From contig NZ_FQZL01000004.1 in the NCBI RefSeq assembly GCF_900142005.1, positions 248,001 to 312,000 on the forward strand: DNA of 64,000 bases, written 5' to 3'. Positions 17,130 to 25,620 of this stretch are shown in pieces. Position 1 is the first letter of the stretch. Each line of letters opens with the position of its first letter. Both the position numbers and the translations under genes were made by a program. This stretch comes from Dethiosulfatibacter aminovorans DSM 17477 (GTDB lineage Bacteria > Bacillota > Clostridia > Tissierellales > Dethiosulfatibacteraceae). The notes under the pieces were generated by a model. That model saw only the letters and a list, made by a program, of their open reading frames with translations, ran no database searches and was not told where the DNA came from.

Positions 17130-18485
17130 CTATTCATTTGATTTCAGATGGTATTTGTTGATTTTTTCGTAGAGGCTTTTCCGGGTCAGGGAAAGCAGCT
17201 CTGCTGTTTTGCTTACGTTCCAGTTGTTCATCTCGAGGGATTTTCGTATATAGTCCTTCTCGAAAATTCCTTTGGCTTCGGACAGATTGTTATTTAAGTT
17301 GATTTTGAGATCTTCTTTTTTTGAAATTCTGGAAGGCAGTTCATCGTAGATTATTTCCCCGTTCAATGAATATACCGAGAGCCTTTCTATTGCATTCCTT
17401 AACTCTCTAATATTGCCCGGCCATTCATAGTCAAGGAATTTATTGATAATTTCATCTGAAATTACAATGGGTTCTTTACAGAACTCTGCAGCAAACTTTT
17501 TCGAGAAATAGTCTATCAATAGCTTGATATCGGTTTTTCTTTCTCTTAAGGGAGGTATCCTGAGAGGAATGACATTGAGCCTGTAATACAGGTCTTCCCT
17601 GAATTTACCTTTGGATATTTCTTCCTCCAGGTTCTTGTTGGTGGCGGCAATAAGTCTGAAGTTGGAGGATATTTGAATGTTTCCGCCTACGCGCTCGAAT
17701 GTTTTGTATTGAAGTACTCTAAGAAGTTTGGCTTGCATATCCATGTTCATTTCGCCGATTTCATCAAGGAAGAGGGTTCCTCCGTTTGCGATTTCAAACT
17801 TGCCGATTTTTCTTGCAATAGCTCCTGTGAATGATCCTTTTTCATGGCCGAATAGTTCGCTTTCAAGAAGTGTGGGACTAAGCGCCGCACAGTTTACCTT
17901 CACTATCAGATTGTCTTTTCTGCTGCTGTTGTCATGAATGCTTTGTGCCACCAGTTCTTTACCCGTACCGCTTTCTCCCAGTATCAATACATTGGAGTCG
18001 ATTTTTGATATTATATTTATTTTATCCTTGATTATTTTTATTCCCGGCGAGTCACCGATGAACGAGTCGGCTGCAATGGTCAATGTCTCTTTCATGTACC
18101 TGTTCTGTTTGTCTATTGTTGCAATGCTTGTTGCCTTCTTTACTTCGATTACAAACTGCTCCACATCGAGAGGTTTCTGTATGTACGAAAAAGCTCCGAG
18201 TTTGACAGCTTTGACTGCATTTTCTATGGAACCTTCTCCGGTTATTACAATAATCGGTATTTCTTTGTTTATTTGTCTGATCCTGCTGATGAATTCAAGT
18301 CCTCCCATTTTGGGCATGTACATGTCGGTTATTATGAGATCGCAGTCGTAAGTTTCAATTAAATTCAAACCTTCCTCACCATCATTTGCCGTATGTACCG
18401 TATATCCTTCTTTTTCCAGAATTTTTCCGTATATGCCGGTGATTCCGGCATCATCATCAGTCAGTACAATATTGCTAGCTATCAT
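17130..18485 (-). CDS. NtrC-family sigma-54 response regulator
   Basis: The 451-residue protein has a receiver domain (phospho-acceptor Asp54 in 'LIITDMYMPK', acidic pair at Asp10-Asp12), a central AAA+ ATPase (Walker A 'GESGTGKE', sigma-54 contact loop 'GSFTGA', Walker B 'LFLDEIGEM'), and a C-terminal Fis-type helix-turn-helix. The start at 18485 fits the GGAAGG ribosome site; an upstream extension to 18539 lies inside the kinase gene and is unlikely. It overlaps the end of the kinase by 11 bases. It most likely activates the sigma-54 promoters at 17000-17015 and 20896-20911, the latter driving its own operon. Confidence 0.92.
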   Translation of the reverse strand: MIASNIVLTDDDAGITGIYGKILEKEGYTVHTANDGEEGLNLIETYDCDLIITDMYMPKMGGLEFISRIRQINKEIPIIVITGEGSIENAVKAVKLGAFSYIQKPLDVEQFVIEVKKATSIATIDKQNRYMKETLTIAADSFIGDSPGIKIIKDKINIISKIDSNVLILGESGTGKELVAQSIHDNSSRKDNLIVKVNCAALSPTLLESELFGHEKGSFTGAIARKIGKFEIANGGTLFLDEIGEMNMDMQAKLLRVLQYKTFERVGGNIQISSNFRLIAATNKNLEEEISKGKFREDLYYRLNVIPLRIPPLRERKTDIKLLIDYFSKKFAAEFCKEPIVISDEIINKFLDYEWPGNIRELRNAIERLSVYSLNGEIIYDELPSRISKKEDLKINLNNNLSEAKGIFEKDYIRKSLEMNNWNVSKTAELLSLTRKSLYEKINKYHLKSNE

Positions 18486-20781
18486 GTGCATCACCTTCCC
18501 GTTTATTGAATATAAGCGTGAATTCAGTTCCTTCATCATCGCTTATGACTTTTATTGTACCACCCATCTTGTCCATCTCTCTTTTGACAATCCACAACCC
18601 AAGACCATATCCTTCTTTTCCTTTCGTTGAAAAGAATGGCTTGAATATCTTATCCATTATGTCTTTCGGAATTCCCGAGCCGTTATCGGCAATCCTGACC
18701 TCAACAGCATTCTCTCCCAGTGAACGAGTAGATATATCAAGCCTCGGTTCTTCTTTGGGGAGTGCCTGTACGGCATTTGATATGAGATTGATAAATATTT
18801 GTTTTAGGATGTCCCTGTTTCCATGAATCCTGGATAGCTCATTATCGTATTTTGTATTGATGATGATGCTGCTCCTCAGCATTGAGTGGCTTTCAATCAG
18901 GAGTACTTGCTCAAGGATTTTGTTGATATCGACAAGTTCTTCATTTTCTGTTGATTTTCTTGAAAAATCAAGAACATTGCTTATTATATTTTCAGCCCTT
19001 GTCACGCTTTCGTCTATCATGTGAAAAATCTCATTAATCTCGTCAGTAGTTTCCTTGCTGGACACAGATTCGGAAACTGTAAGTTTAAGCAGGTGTTCAG
19101 CACCTTTAATCACCATCAGTGGATTTTTGAGTTCATGGGTAACCCCTGCCATCATCTGACCTATTCCTGCCATTTTTTCTCTTTGTACCAGAGTCTTTTC
19201 CAGAAGGTATTTTTCTGTAATATTGCTGTTGAATACAACCCACTCCCTGACAGGCTCGCTTTTGGCTGTTATCGGGTAACTGGTGATTCTATGGAGCTGA
19301 GTCCCATTTGTTATTTCTCTGGTTATTTCCTCTGTCGATGAAAGCTTGTTTTTCAATGGACAGTTTTCACAGGAATCGGAACGGTTGAAGATTGACGAAT
19401 AACATTTTTGCCCGATTATTTCCTTTCCTGTATCTGAAGGTTCTGATATTATGTCCATGCCCTTGTTGTTCATGAGAAGTATGTTGAAATCCTTGTCGAT
19501 TTTCATCATGATCTGTGGATAACTATTAAACACAGCTTCCATTTCTTTTGTCTTGTATTTCATATTTTCAGTATATTCACTTATGGAATCGGTCATAGTG
19601 TTTATTGCACTTTCCAGTTCTCCTATTTCATCATTTGAACCGATATGTATTCTGGTTGAGTAATCGCCTGAAGTGATGGTGCGTGTATGTGTTACAAGTT
19701 TGCTTATGGGCAGGGAAATCAATCTGTAAAGAAGGATCCCAATTATTGTAAATATAAATATGGAAACAAAACTGATGAGCAGCAGATAATTTTTGTTTGC
19801 ACCCGTGATATTTTTATACATGTCCCAGTTGACATCAATTCCAAGGGACCAGCCTGAATAGTCTATGTTTGAGTAGGCTATTGCATGCAGCTTTCCGTCT
19901 GTGTTGTTGATGTAATTTTTGAAATCATTATTTCCGTTTGCCATATCGAGAAGGATAGACTCGTATTCCTTGTTCTGGTTTTCGGTTATGAGGTTCATTG
20001 ACAAGGGCATTCCCTTGTCCCTGCTAATTGCTTCTGATTCAGGATGGTATATCACGCTTCCCGAACTGTCGATGAGAAACGCAAAGCCCGAATCTGACAA
20101 TCTGAAATCCGAAAGGATAGAGCTTATATCCTTTGATGTTACATCTGCCGACAATACTCCCAGAAACTCATCGTTGACGTAAACAGGGTATGAGCAGGTT
20201 ATTGTCCATCCCTTGCCCAGCCAGTCCGTATAGGGAGTTGTCCATAAAAGCTGTCTGCCAGGGTTGTTTTCAGGCGTTGCTATAGAATAGTATATGTCGT
20301 TTTCAAAGTTGTGATCATATCCGAAACTGTCAAGGTTTGATTGAGGGGTCAGAAACATAAGGTTGTCAGGGGTAATGAAGTATATCCATCCCATGTCGGA
20401 TAATCTGTTTCGGGCTGTTGCAAAGAGTGGAGTGATTTCTTCGAATTTCTCCATTGTTGTTTTCTGGTACTGGGTGATATTGTCCGGTGTAGGTATATAG
20501 ATGCTGATGGTGCCTGCTTCGGAGTAAACGCTGCTTGTTGTTTCCTTTTCAAAGGTGAGTTCGATTAATTTTGCTAGATGAAGAATTTCGTATTCCACCC
20601 TTTTAAGGTCCTGGGAGAGTACAGTGCTTTTCTCTTCGACTAGTTTGCCAAGGCTTTCTTTTGAGAAATTTTCATTTTCCTTTTGTTCAACGCTGAAGTA
20701 CAGTATGTTTACCCATACAAGGGGTATGATTCCGAGAAGTATAAAAATTAGAATGATACGTGTAATTATCGATTTGCTCAT
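18475..20781 (-). CDS. Membrane sensor histidine kinase with double Cache, HAMP and PAS domains
   Basis: The 768-residue kinase has membrane segments at about 8-30 and 332-352 flanking an extracellular double-Cache sensor, which usually binds amino acids or small acids. HAMP follows to about 405, then a PAS domain holding a cysteine cluster ('CYSSIFNRSDSCENCPL'), the phospho-acceptor histidine in 'VTHELKNPLM', and an ATPase domain with the N box 'NLISNAVQAL' and 'GYGLGLWIVKRE'. AGGTGGTG precedes the ATG. It is co-expressed with the NtrC-like regulator. It probably senses the nutrient handled by the adjacent permease and hydrolase. The cysteine cluster could add redox or metal sensing. Confidence 0.9.
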   Translation of the reverse strand: MSKSIITRIILIFILLGIIPLVWVNILYFSVEQKENENFSKESLGKLVEEKSTVLSQDLKRVEYEILHLAKLIELTFEKETTSSVYSEAGTISIYIPTPDNITQYQKTTMEKFEEITPLFATARNRLSDMGWIYFITPDNLMFLTPQSNLDSFGYDHNFENDIYYSIATPENNPGRQLLWTTPYTDWLGKGWTITCSYPVYVNDEFLGVLSADVTSKDISSILSDFRLSDSGFAFLIDSSGSVIYHPESEAISRDKGMPLSMNLITENQNKEYESILLDMANGNNDFKNYINNTDGKLHAIAYSNIDYSGWSLGIDVNWDMYKNITGANKNYLLLISFVSIFIFTIIGILLYRLISLPISKLVTHTRTITSGDYSTRIHIGSNDEIGELESAINTMTDSISEYTENMKYKTKEMEAVFNSYPQIMMKIDKDFNILLMNNKGMDIISEPSDTGKEIIGQKCYSSIFNRSDSCENCPLKNKLSSTEEITREITNGTQLHRITSYPITAKSEPVREWVVFNSNITEKYLLEKTLVQREKMAGIGQMMAGVTHELKNPLMVIKGAEHLLKLTVSESVSSKETTDEINEIFHMIDESVTRAENIISNVLDFSRKSTENEELVDINKILEQVLLIESHSMLRSSIIINTKYDNELSRIHGNRDILKQIFINLISNAVQALPKEEPRLDISTRSLGENAVEVRIADNGSGIPKDIMDKIFKPFFSTKGKEGYGLGLWIVKREMDKMGGTIKVISDDEGTEFTLIFNKREGDAHDS

Positions 20782-20895
20782 ATTTCACCACCTAAAATTC
20801 CTAATTCAATTATATATTATAATATTGACTATGTGTTTAAAATAATGTATTTGATTCGTTTTTGATTTTTCATTTTATCACCTCAATGATTTTGA

Positions 20896-20911
20896 AGCAA
20901 AATCCGTGCCA
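20896..20911 (-). promoter_or_regulatory. Sigma-54 promoter of the sensor kinase operon
   Basis: Read on the minus strand the site is TGGCACGGATTTTGCT, a near-perfect -24/-12 element. Transcription would start near 20884, about 100 bases before the kinase ATG. GAGTGTTTAC at 20968-20977 and AAAGTGTTAC at 20988-20997 lie upstream of it and could be activator sites. The rest of the 20782-21108 gap is AT-rich with no other clear signal. Control by sigma-54 implies that the two-component system amplifies its own expression. Confidence 0.85.
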
Positions 20912-21108
20912 TCATATTTCTTGGAAATACGTTGAAATATCAATGCATATAAGTTGAGGCAAAGGGGGAGTGTTTACTTTGGGTGACAAAAGTGTTACTT
21001 AAAATATACAGAAAGATCTGATGGATTATGATTTTTTTGAAGAAGGGATTCCAACAATATCATATATTGGACTTCTGAAAATGAATAGTAATATTTCCTG
21101 GGAAATAT

Positions 21109-21156
21109 AAAATGGTGAGCTCACTATGGAATTTTACATGATGAGCTCACCATTTT
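21109..21156. terminator. Terminator hairpin after ogt
   Basis: AAAATGGTGAGCTCA pairs with TGAGCTCACCATTTT over 15 bases around an 18-base loop. Flanking T-rich ends on both strands allow it to end the minus-strand ogt transcript; no plus-strand gene precedes it. Confidence 0.82.
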
Positions 21157-21710
21157 TATATTTTCAAACTTTCATGTTTCAGAAGTGCGGCTTTTTTGTC
21201 AAGACCGCCGGCATAACCGGTCAGACTGCCGTCTGCGCCAATTACTCTGTGGCAGGGTATTAGCAGTGAAATGGGATTGTGACCAACAGCACCTCCGACA
21301 GCCTGCGGAGACATTGATTCTTTCCCCTGTCGGGCTGCAACCCTGGCGCTGATTTCACCGTAGGTGGAAGTCTGTCCCATGGGGATCTTAAGGAGTTCGT
21401 TCCACACGGCCTGTCTGAATTCACTTCCTTCAGGACACAGGGGAAGGTCGAAGGACTTTCTTTTTCCTTCTTCGTATTCCATCATTTGGATATCGAATTG
21501 TTTTATGGTTTCCATTTGTCTGTCGACGCGAGCCTGAACAGCCGGAAAATCGCTGCTCGAATTTTCGGGAATGTCTTCAATCCAGCAGGCATCTTCAGGA
21601 ATGTCAGGGAAGTACTTCTGCCCGTCGAACCACAAACCTGCAATATTAGCTTCAGCATCAATACAAACTGTTATGTCGCCCCATTTTGTATGTCGTTTAA
21701 AGTAGATCAT
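21156..21710 (-). CDS. ogt: Methylated-DNA-protein-cysteine methyltransferase
   Basis: The 184-residue protein repairs O6-alkylguanine by moving the alkyl group to its own cysteine. The active site 'LIPCHRVI' lies in the C-terminal domain, followed by 'GYAGGLDKKAALL', and the DNA-binding helix region 'QTSTYGEIS' comes before it. I place the start at 21710 after an AAGGGGTG ribosome site; an ATG at 21773 has none and adds an unrelated stretch. A bulged hairpin followed by T residues on the minus strand at about 21781-21824 lies in its leader and might attenuate the gene. It stands alone between the kinase and the leuC operon. Confidence 0.9.
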   Translation of the reverse strand: MIYFKRHTKWGDITVCIDAEANIAGLWFDGQKYFPDIPEDACWIEDIPENSSSDFPAVQARVDRQMETIKQFDIQMMEYEEGKRKSFDLPLCPEGSEFRQAVWNELLKIPMGQTSTYGEISARVAARQGKESMSPQAVGGAVGHNPISLLIPCHRVIGADGSLTGYAGGLDKKAALLKHESLKI

Positions 21711-21994
21711 TACTTCACCCCTTAATCTTTTTCTATAACATTTCTTGATTTCGTTATTAAAAGTATAGCACAAAAGACAATAAAAAACTCCTCGTTTTCA
21801 GACACGAAGGGAGCTTTAAGACTGAAATATGATTGGGGGATGATGAATGGGAAAATGTTTGAAGAAAATATTAATTTTTTGTAATTTACGGTTTTAATTT
21901 GTTCATAAATAGCATAAAATATATGTCACGGAATAGTTTCTGCAATAAGAGCGTTATATTTTCTGGATATATTTTTGAAAGGAGATTTGATTAT

Positions 21995-22036
21995 ATGAAT
22001 AAATATGGAAAATACGGGGTGATATCATGGGCATGA
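21995..22036 (+). CDS. Possible 13-residue leader peptide overlapping leuC
   Basis: A short frame coding for MNKYGKYGVISWA has a strong GAAAGGAG ribosome site and ends at 22036, ten bases inside the first hydro-lyase large subunit gene. The leuC gene's own site (GGGGTGA) lies within it. This could couple translation or sense amino acid supply, as leader peptides do. There is no run of leucine codons and no obvious terminator between it and leuC, so classical attenuation is unlikely. It is small enough to be chance. Confidence 0.4.
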   Translation: MNKYGKYGVISWA

Positions 22037-23280
22037 CAATGACACAGAAGATACTTGCTAAGGCGTGCGGCATGGAATCAGTCAAGGTTGGAGAGATACA
22101 GGAAATAGATGTTGATCTTGTAATGGTGACGGATGTAATGTTTCCACTGGTACCGGACATATTGGAGAGCATGAACTGCAAGAAGCCACACAGTCCCGAG
22201 GATGTACTGGTTGTAATAGACCACTATGCGCCTGCGCCAAATATAAGTTCTGCAAACCAGAACAAGTACACAAGGGAGCATGCAAAGAGATACGGCTTCA
22301 ATGTAATCGAAAACCAGGGAGTCTGCCACACCATACTTCCGGACATGGGATATGTTTCACCGGGAAGCGTAATACTGGGCAGCGATTCACACACTGTGAC
22401 CTACGGAGCCCTTGGAGCATTCTCGTCAGGACTGGGAACTACGGATATCACCGCTGCAATAGCTACGGGACATCTTTGGATGAAGATCCCCAGTGCAATA
22501 AAGGTTGTGCTGACAGGGAAGCCTGGAGACAATATCCAGGGGAAGGATGTAATACTCAATGTCCTTGGACAGATAAGCGCCGAGGGCGCGAGGTACAAGA
22601 GCATAGAGGTTGTCGGAGAAGGACTTAAGCATCTTGGCATAGACGACAGGTTTACAATCGCCAACATGGCAATAGAAGGCGGTGCAAAGAACTGTGTAAT
22701 AGAGCAGGATGAAATTACAAGGGAGTACCTGGAAGGCGTTCTTAAAAAGGACTTCAAATTTGTAACAGCAGATGATGATGCTGAATACGACGAGATAATC
22801 GAAGTGAATCTAAGCGAACTGACTCCGCAGGTTGCAAAGCCGTCGTCTCCTGATAATGTGGTCCCTGTAAGCGAGATTGTTGGAACGAAGATCGATCAGG
22901 TATACATAGGGTCATGTACGAACGGAAGGATTTCGGACCTCAGAAAGGCTGCAAAAATCCTTGAAGGCAAGAAGGTACACGAGGACGTAAGGGTCTTCAT
23001 AACTCCTGGATCGCAGGAAGTGTACATGAAGGCTGTGGAGGAAGGACTCATGAAGATATTCATAGATGCCGGAGCCTTTGTAAACGGACCGTCATGCGGT
23101 GCATGCTTCGGAGGACACTTCGGAATAATCGGAGACGGAGAGGTATGCCTGTCCACAACAAACCGAAACTTCGTTGGAAGAATGGGAAGCAAGAAGGGCC
23201 TTGTATACCTTTCATCACCCATTACGGCTGCAGCGTCTGCATTGACAGGAGTCATAACGGAATATCAGGAGGGCCTATAA
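22027..23280 (+). CDS. LeuC-type hydro-lyase large subunit, first copy
   Basis: The 417-residue protein belongs to the aconitase superfamily and is of the size of LeuC, homoaconitase and dimethylmalate dehydratase large subunits. The cysteines that hold the 4Fe-4S cluster are in 'GSCTNGR' (near residue 299) and 'GPSCGACFGG' (near 357), and 'ILGSDSHTVTYG' lies near 118. It reversibly moves a hydroxyl on a 2- or 3-hydroxy dicarboxylate. The stop overlaps the start of its small subunit. It is the first of two such pairs in the same operon. Without leuA or leuB nearby, leucine synthesis is only one of several possible roles. Confidence 0.87.
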   Translation: MGMTMTQKILAKACGMESVKVGEIQEIDVDLVMVTDVMFPLVPDILESMNCKKPHSPEDVLVVIDHYAPAPNISSANQNKYTREHAKRYGFNVIENQGVCHTILPDMGYVSPGSVILGSDSHTVTYGALGAFSSGLGTTDITAAIATGHLWMKIPSAIKVVLTGKPGDNIQGKDVILNVLGQISAEGARYKSIEVVGEGLKHLGIDDRFTIANMAIEGGAKNCVIEQDEITREYLEGVLKKDFKFVTADDDAEYDEIIEVNLSELTPQVAKPSSPDNVVPVSEIVGTKIDQVYIGSCTNGRISDLRKAAKILEGKKVHEDVRVFITPGSQEVYMKAVEEGLMKIFIDAGAFVNGPSCGACFGGHFGIIGDGEVCLSTTNRNFVGRMGSKKGLVYLSSPITAAASALTGVITEYQEGL

Positions 23281-23783
23281 TGGAATTCAAGGGAAAAGTA
23301 TACAAATATGGAAAGAACGTCGACACCGACGTGATAATACCGGCAAGATGCCTCACTACAAAGGTGGAAAGCGAACTTGCAAAGCACTGTATGGAGGATA
23401 TCGATTCGGAGTTTGCATCAACTGTTGAAGACGGAGACATAATAATGGGAGATACCAACTTCGGATGCGGAAGCTCAAGGGAGCAGGCAGTCATAGCCAT
23501 CAGGGGATCAAAGGTGAGGCTTGTTGCTGCGAAGTCCTTTGCAAGGATATTCTACAGAAATTGTGTAAACAATGGAATCTGCCCGCTGGAGATAGGCGAT
23601 GATCTCTATGACAGGATAAACCACAAGGATGTAGTGTCCTTCAACATAACGACGGGCAAGTGTCGCAACCATACAACTGGAGAAGACCTTGCTTTCGAGC
23701 CCATGACCGGAAGGGTTCTTGAACTTCTCCAGGACGGTGGAATAATCGAATCCGTAAGAAAGGAAATGGCGGAAAAGGCATAG
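23280..23783 (+). CDS. LeuD-type hydro-lyase small subunit, first copy
   Basis: The 167-residue swivelling subunit partners with the preceding large subunit. The key region 'GCGSSREQAVIAI' near residue 60 and 'NTDVDTDVIIPARCL'-like start ('VDTDVIIPARCLTT') are typical of the LeuD family; the residues after the second motif help choose the substrate. The start at 23280 shares one base with the stop of the large subunit (TAATG), so translation is coupled; an upstream extension to 23094 overlaps the large subunit and is not real. Function follows the complex, whose substrate is not resolved. Confidence 0.88.
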   Translation: MEFKGKVYKYGKNVDTDVIIPARCLTTKVESELAKHCMEDIDSEFASTVEDGDIIMGDTNFGCGSSREQAVIAIRGSKVRLVAAKSFARIFYRNCVNNGICPLEIGDDLYDRINHKDVVSFNITTGKCRNHTTGEDLAFEPMTGRVLELLQDGGIIESVRKEMAEKA

Positions 23784-23822
23784 ACGGACTGTAAACAATA
23801 TCTATAGAGGACAGGTGAAAAC

Positions 23823-25070
23823 ATGAATGAAATAGAAAGAATCATTGCTAAACATGCCGGCGTCGACAGTGTGAAGCCGGGAGAAATAGTGGAAGTGGAA
23901 GTGGATCTGGTAATGACCAACGACGGAACTACGGCCCTTAACATAGACATATTCGAAAACCAGCTCGGATGCGACAAGGTTTGGGACAATGAGAAGCTCA
24001 TAATGATAATGGACCACTATATACCCAGCAATACCATCGCTGCTGCAAACTCCCACAAGATAATGAGGGAATTCGGAGTGAAGAACAACCTTAAATATGT
24101 CTACGACGGAGTAGGAGTATGCCACCAGCTAATGCTTGAAAAGCATGTGGAGCCGGGACAGCTTATTATTGGAGCCGACTCCCATACATGCAGCTACGGT
24201 TCCGTAGGGGCCCTTTCCACCGGAATGGGATCCACTGACATCGCAGTGTCGTGGATGGATGGAAGGACATGGCTGAAGGTGCCTGAAACCATCAAGATCA
24301 TACTTGACGGTGAAATACCGAAGGGCGTCTACGCCAAGGACATGATACTGAAGATAATTGCCGACATGACTGCAAAGGGAGCTACATACAAGGCCGTCCT
24401 TTTCGAGGGGACTGCGGTTGAGGCAATGTCCATATCTGAAAGGACCACTCTTTGCAACATGGTGATCGAGGCGGGAGGAAAGTTTGCATACATCAAGCCT
24501 GACGACAAGGTGAGGGAGTACATGGCTGCCCAGGGAAGGGAAGTCGACTTTGACGATGAAGAATGCACAGACGGAGAATACGAGCAGATCATAAACTATG
24601 ATGTTTCGGAAATAGAGCCACAGATAGCATGCCCCCATACAGTAGACAATGTATGCGACCTAAGCGAGGTTGAAGGAATGGAGATTGATGAATTCTTCAT
24701 TGGAGCATGTACCAACGGACGTTACGAGGACCTTGAGGTGGCAGCGGCCATACTTAAGGGAAAGACCATAGCGCCAAATGTAAGACTCATAGTTACTCCG
24801 GCATCAAGGGAGATATACAAGAAGGCGGCAAGAGAAGGACTCCTTGAGATATTCATGGACGCCGGAGCCATGATTTCAAATCCAAGCTGCGGTACCTGCT
24901 TCGGGTCGGAAGGTCTTCTTGGAGACGGTGAAAGGCTTCTTTCAACTGCCAACAGGAACTTTATTGGAAGGGTCGGAAGCAAGGACGGATTCATATACCT
25001 GGCAAGCCCTGCAGTAGTGGCTGCGTCGGCAATAACAGGAAAGATAAGCGATCCAAGGGAGGTGCTGTAA
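23823..25070 (+). CDS. LeuC-type hydro-lyase large subunit, second copy
   Basis: A 415-residue aconitase-family large subunit with the cluster cysteines in 'GACTNGRYED' and 'NPSCGTCFGS' and the conserved 'IIGADSHTCSYG'. It is clearly diverged from the copy at 22027, differing in much of the substrate-facing region, so the two pairs probably act on different dicarboxylates or on successive steps. ACAGGTG precedes the ATG, 39 bases after the first small subunit. It overlaps its own small subunit by one base. Candidates include 3-isopropylmalate, citramalate/citraconate, homocitrate and 2,3-dimethylmalate dehydratases. Confidence 0.87.
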   Translation: MNEIERIIAKHAGVDSVKPGEIVEVEVDLVMTNDGTTALNIDIFENQLGCDKVWDNEKLIMIMDHYIPSNTIAAANSHKIMREFGVKNNLKYVYDGVGVCHQLMLEKHVEPGQLIIGADSHTCSYGSVGALSTGMGSTDIAVSWMDGRTWLKVPETIKIILDGEIPKGVYAKDMILKIIADMTAKGATYKAVLFEGTAVEAMSISERTTLCNMVIEAGGKFAYIKPDDKVREYMAAQGREVDFDDEECTDGEYEQIINYDVSEIEPQIACPHTVDNVCDLSEVEGMEIDEFFIGACTNGRYEDLEVAAAILKGKTIAPNVRLIVTPASREIYKKAAREGLLEIFMDAGAMISNPSCGTCFGSEGLLGDGERLLSTANRNFIGRVGSKDGFIYLASPAVVAASAITGKISDPREVL

Positions 25071-25549
25071 TGAGCAAGGTAATAAAATTCGGAGACAACA
25101 TAGATACGGATCAGATCGTTGCAAGCCAGCATCTGAGCCTGCCAAGCATAGATGCAATAAAGCAGTACACCTTCGAGCATCATGCCAATTTTACGGAAAA
25201 CTTCAAGAGCGGAGACTTCGTAGTGGCAGAGGAGAATTTCGGATGCGGCTCGTCAAGGGAGCAGGCACCTGCAGTTCTGAAGGCCCTGGGAGTTGAAGCT
25301 GTAATCGCAAAGAGCTTTGCCCGAATATTCTTCAGGAATGCAATCAACCTTGGAATACTGGTGATCGAGTGCCCCGAGGCGGACAGGATTGACAACCTTG
25401 ATGAAATATCAATTGACCTGGACAAGGGAAAGATAGTCAACAAGACAAAGAACGAGGAATATTCCATAGTTCCAATGACAGGATTTTTGAAGGAAGTACT
25501 GGATGCCGGAGGAATAGTGCCTTACAAGAAGGCCAGGCTGGAGAAGTAA
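25070..25549 (+). CDS. LeuD-type hydro-lyase small subunit, second copy
   Basis: The 159-residue protein pairs with the second large subunit. It begins 'MSKVIKFGDNIDTDQIV', carries 'GCGSSREQAPAVLKALG' near residue 56 and 'SFARIFFRNAINLGI' after it. The A of its ATG is the last base of the previous gene's stop. It is the last gene of the operon and is followed by a strong terminator. Its 'DTDQIV' start region differs from the 'DTDVII' of the first copy, which again points to different substrates for the two enzymes. Confidence 0.88.
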   Translation: MSKVIKFGDNIDTDQIVASQHLSLPSIDAIKQYTFEHHANFTENFKSGDFVVAEENFGCGSSREQAPAVLKALGVEAVIAKSFARIFFRNAINLGILVIECPEADRIDNLDEISIDLDKGKIVNKTKNEEYSIVPMTGFLKEVLDAGGIVPYKKARLEK

Positions 25550-25588
25550 ATCTCATATTAAAAATTAAACATGTATGTAGACTACAAG

Positions 25589-25619
25589 AAAGGCTTTGCA
25601 GCAATCTGCAAAGCCTTTT
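25589..25619. terminator. Bidirectional terminator between the leuCD operon and GDT1 gene
   Basis: AAAGGCTTTGCAG pairs with CTGCAAAGCCTTT around a four-base loop, with T residues on the plus side. The minus-strand GDT1 gene ends two bases beyond it, so it can serve both transcripts. Confidence 0.88.
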
Positions 25620-25620
25620 C

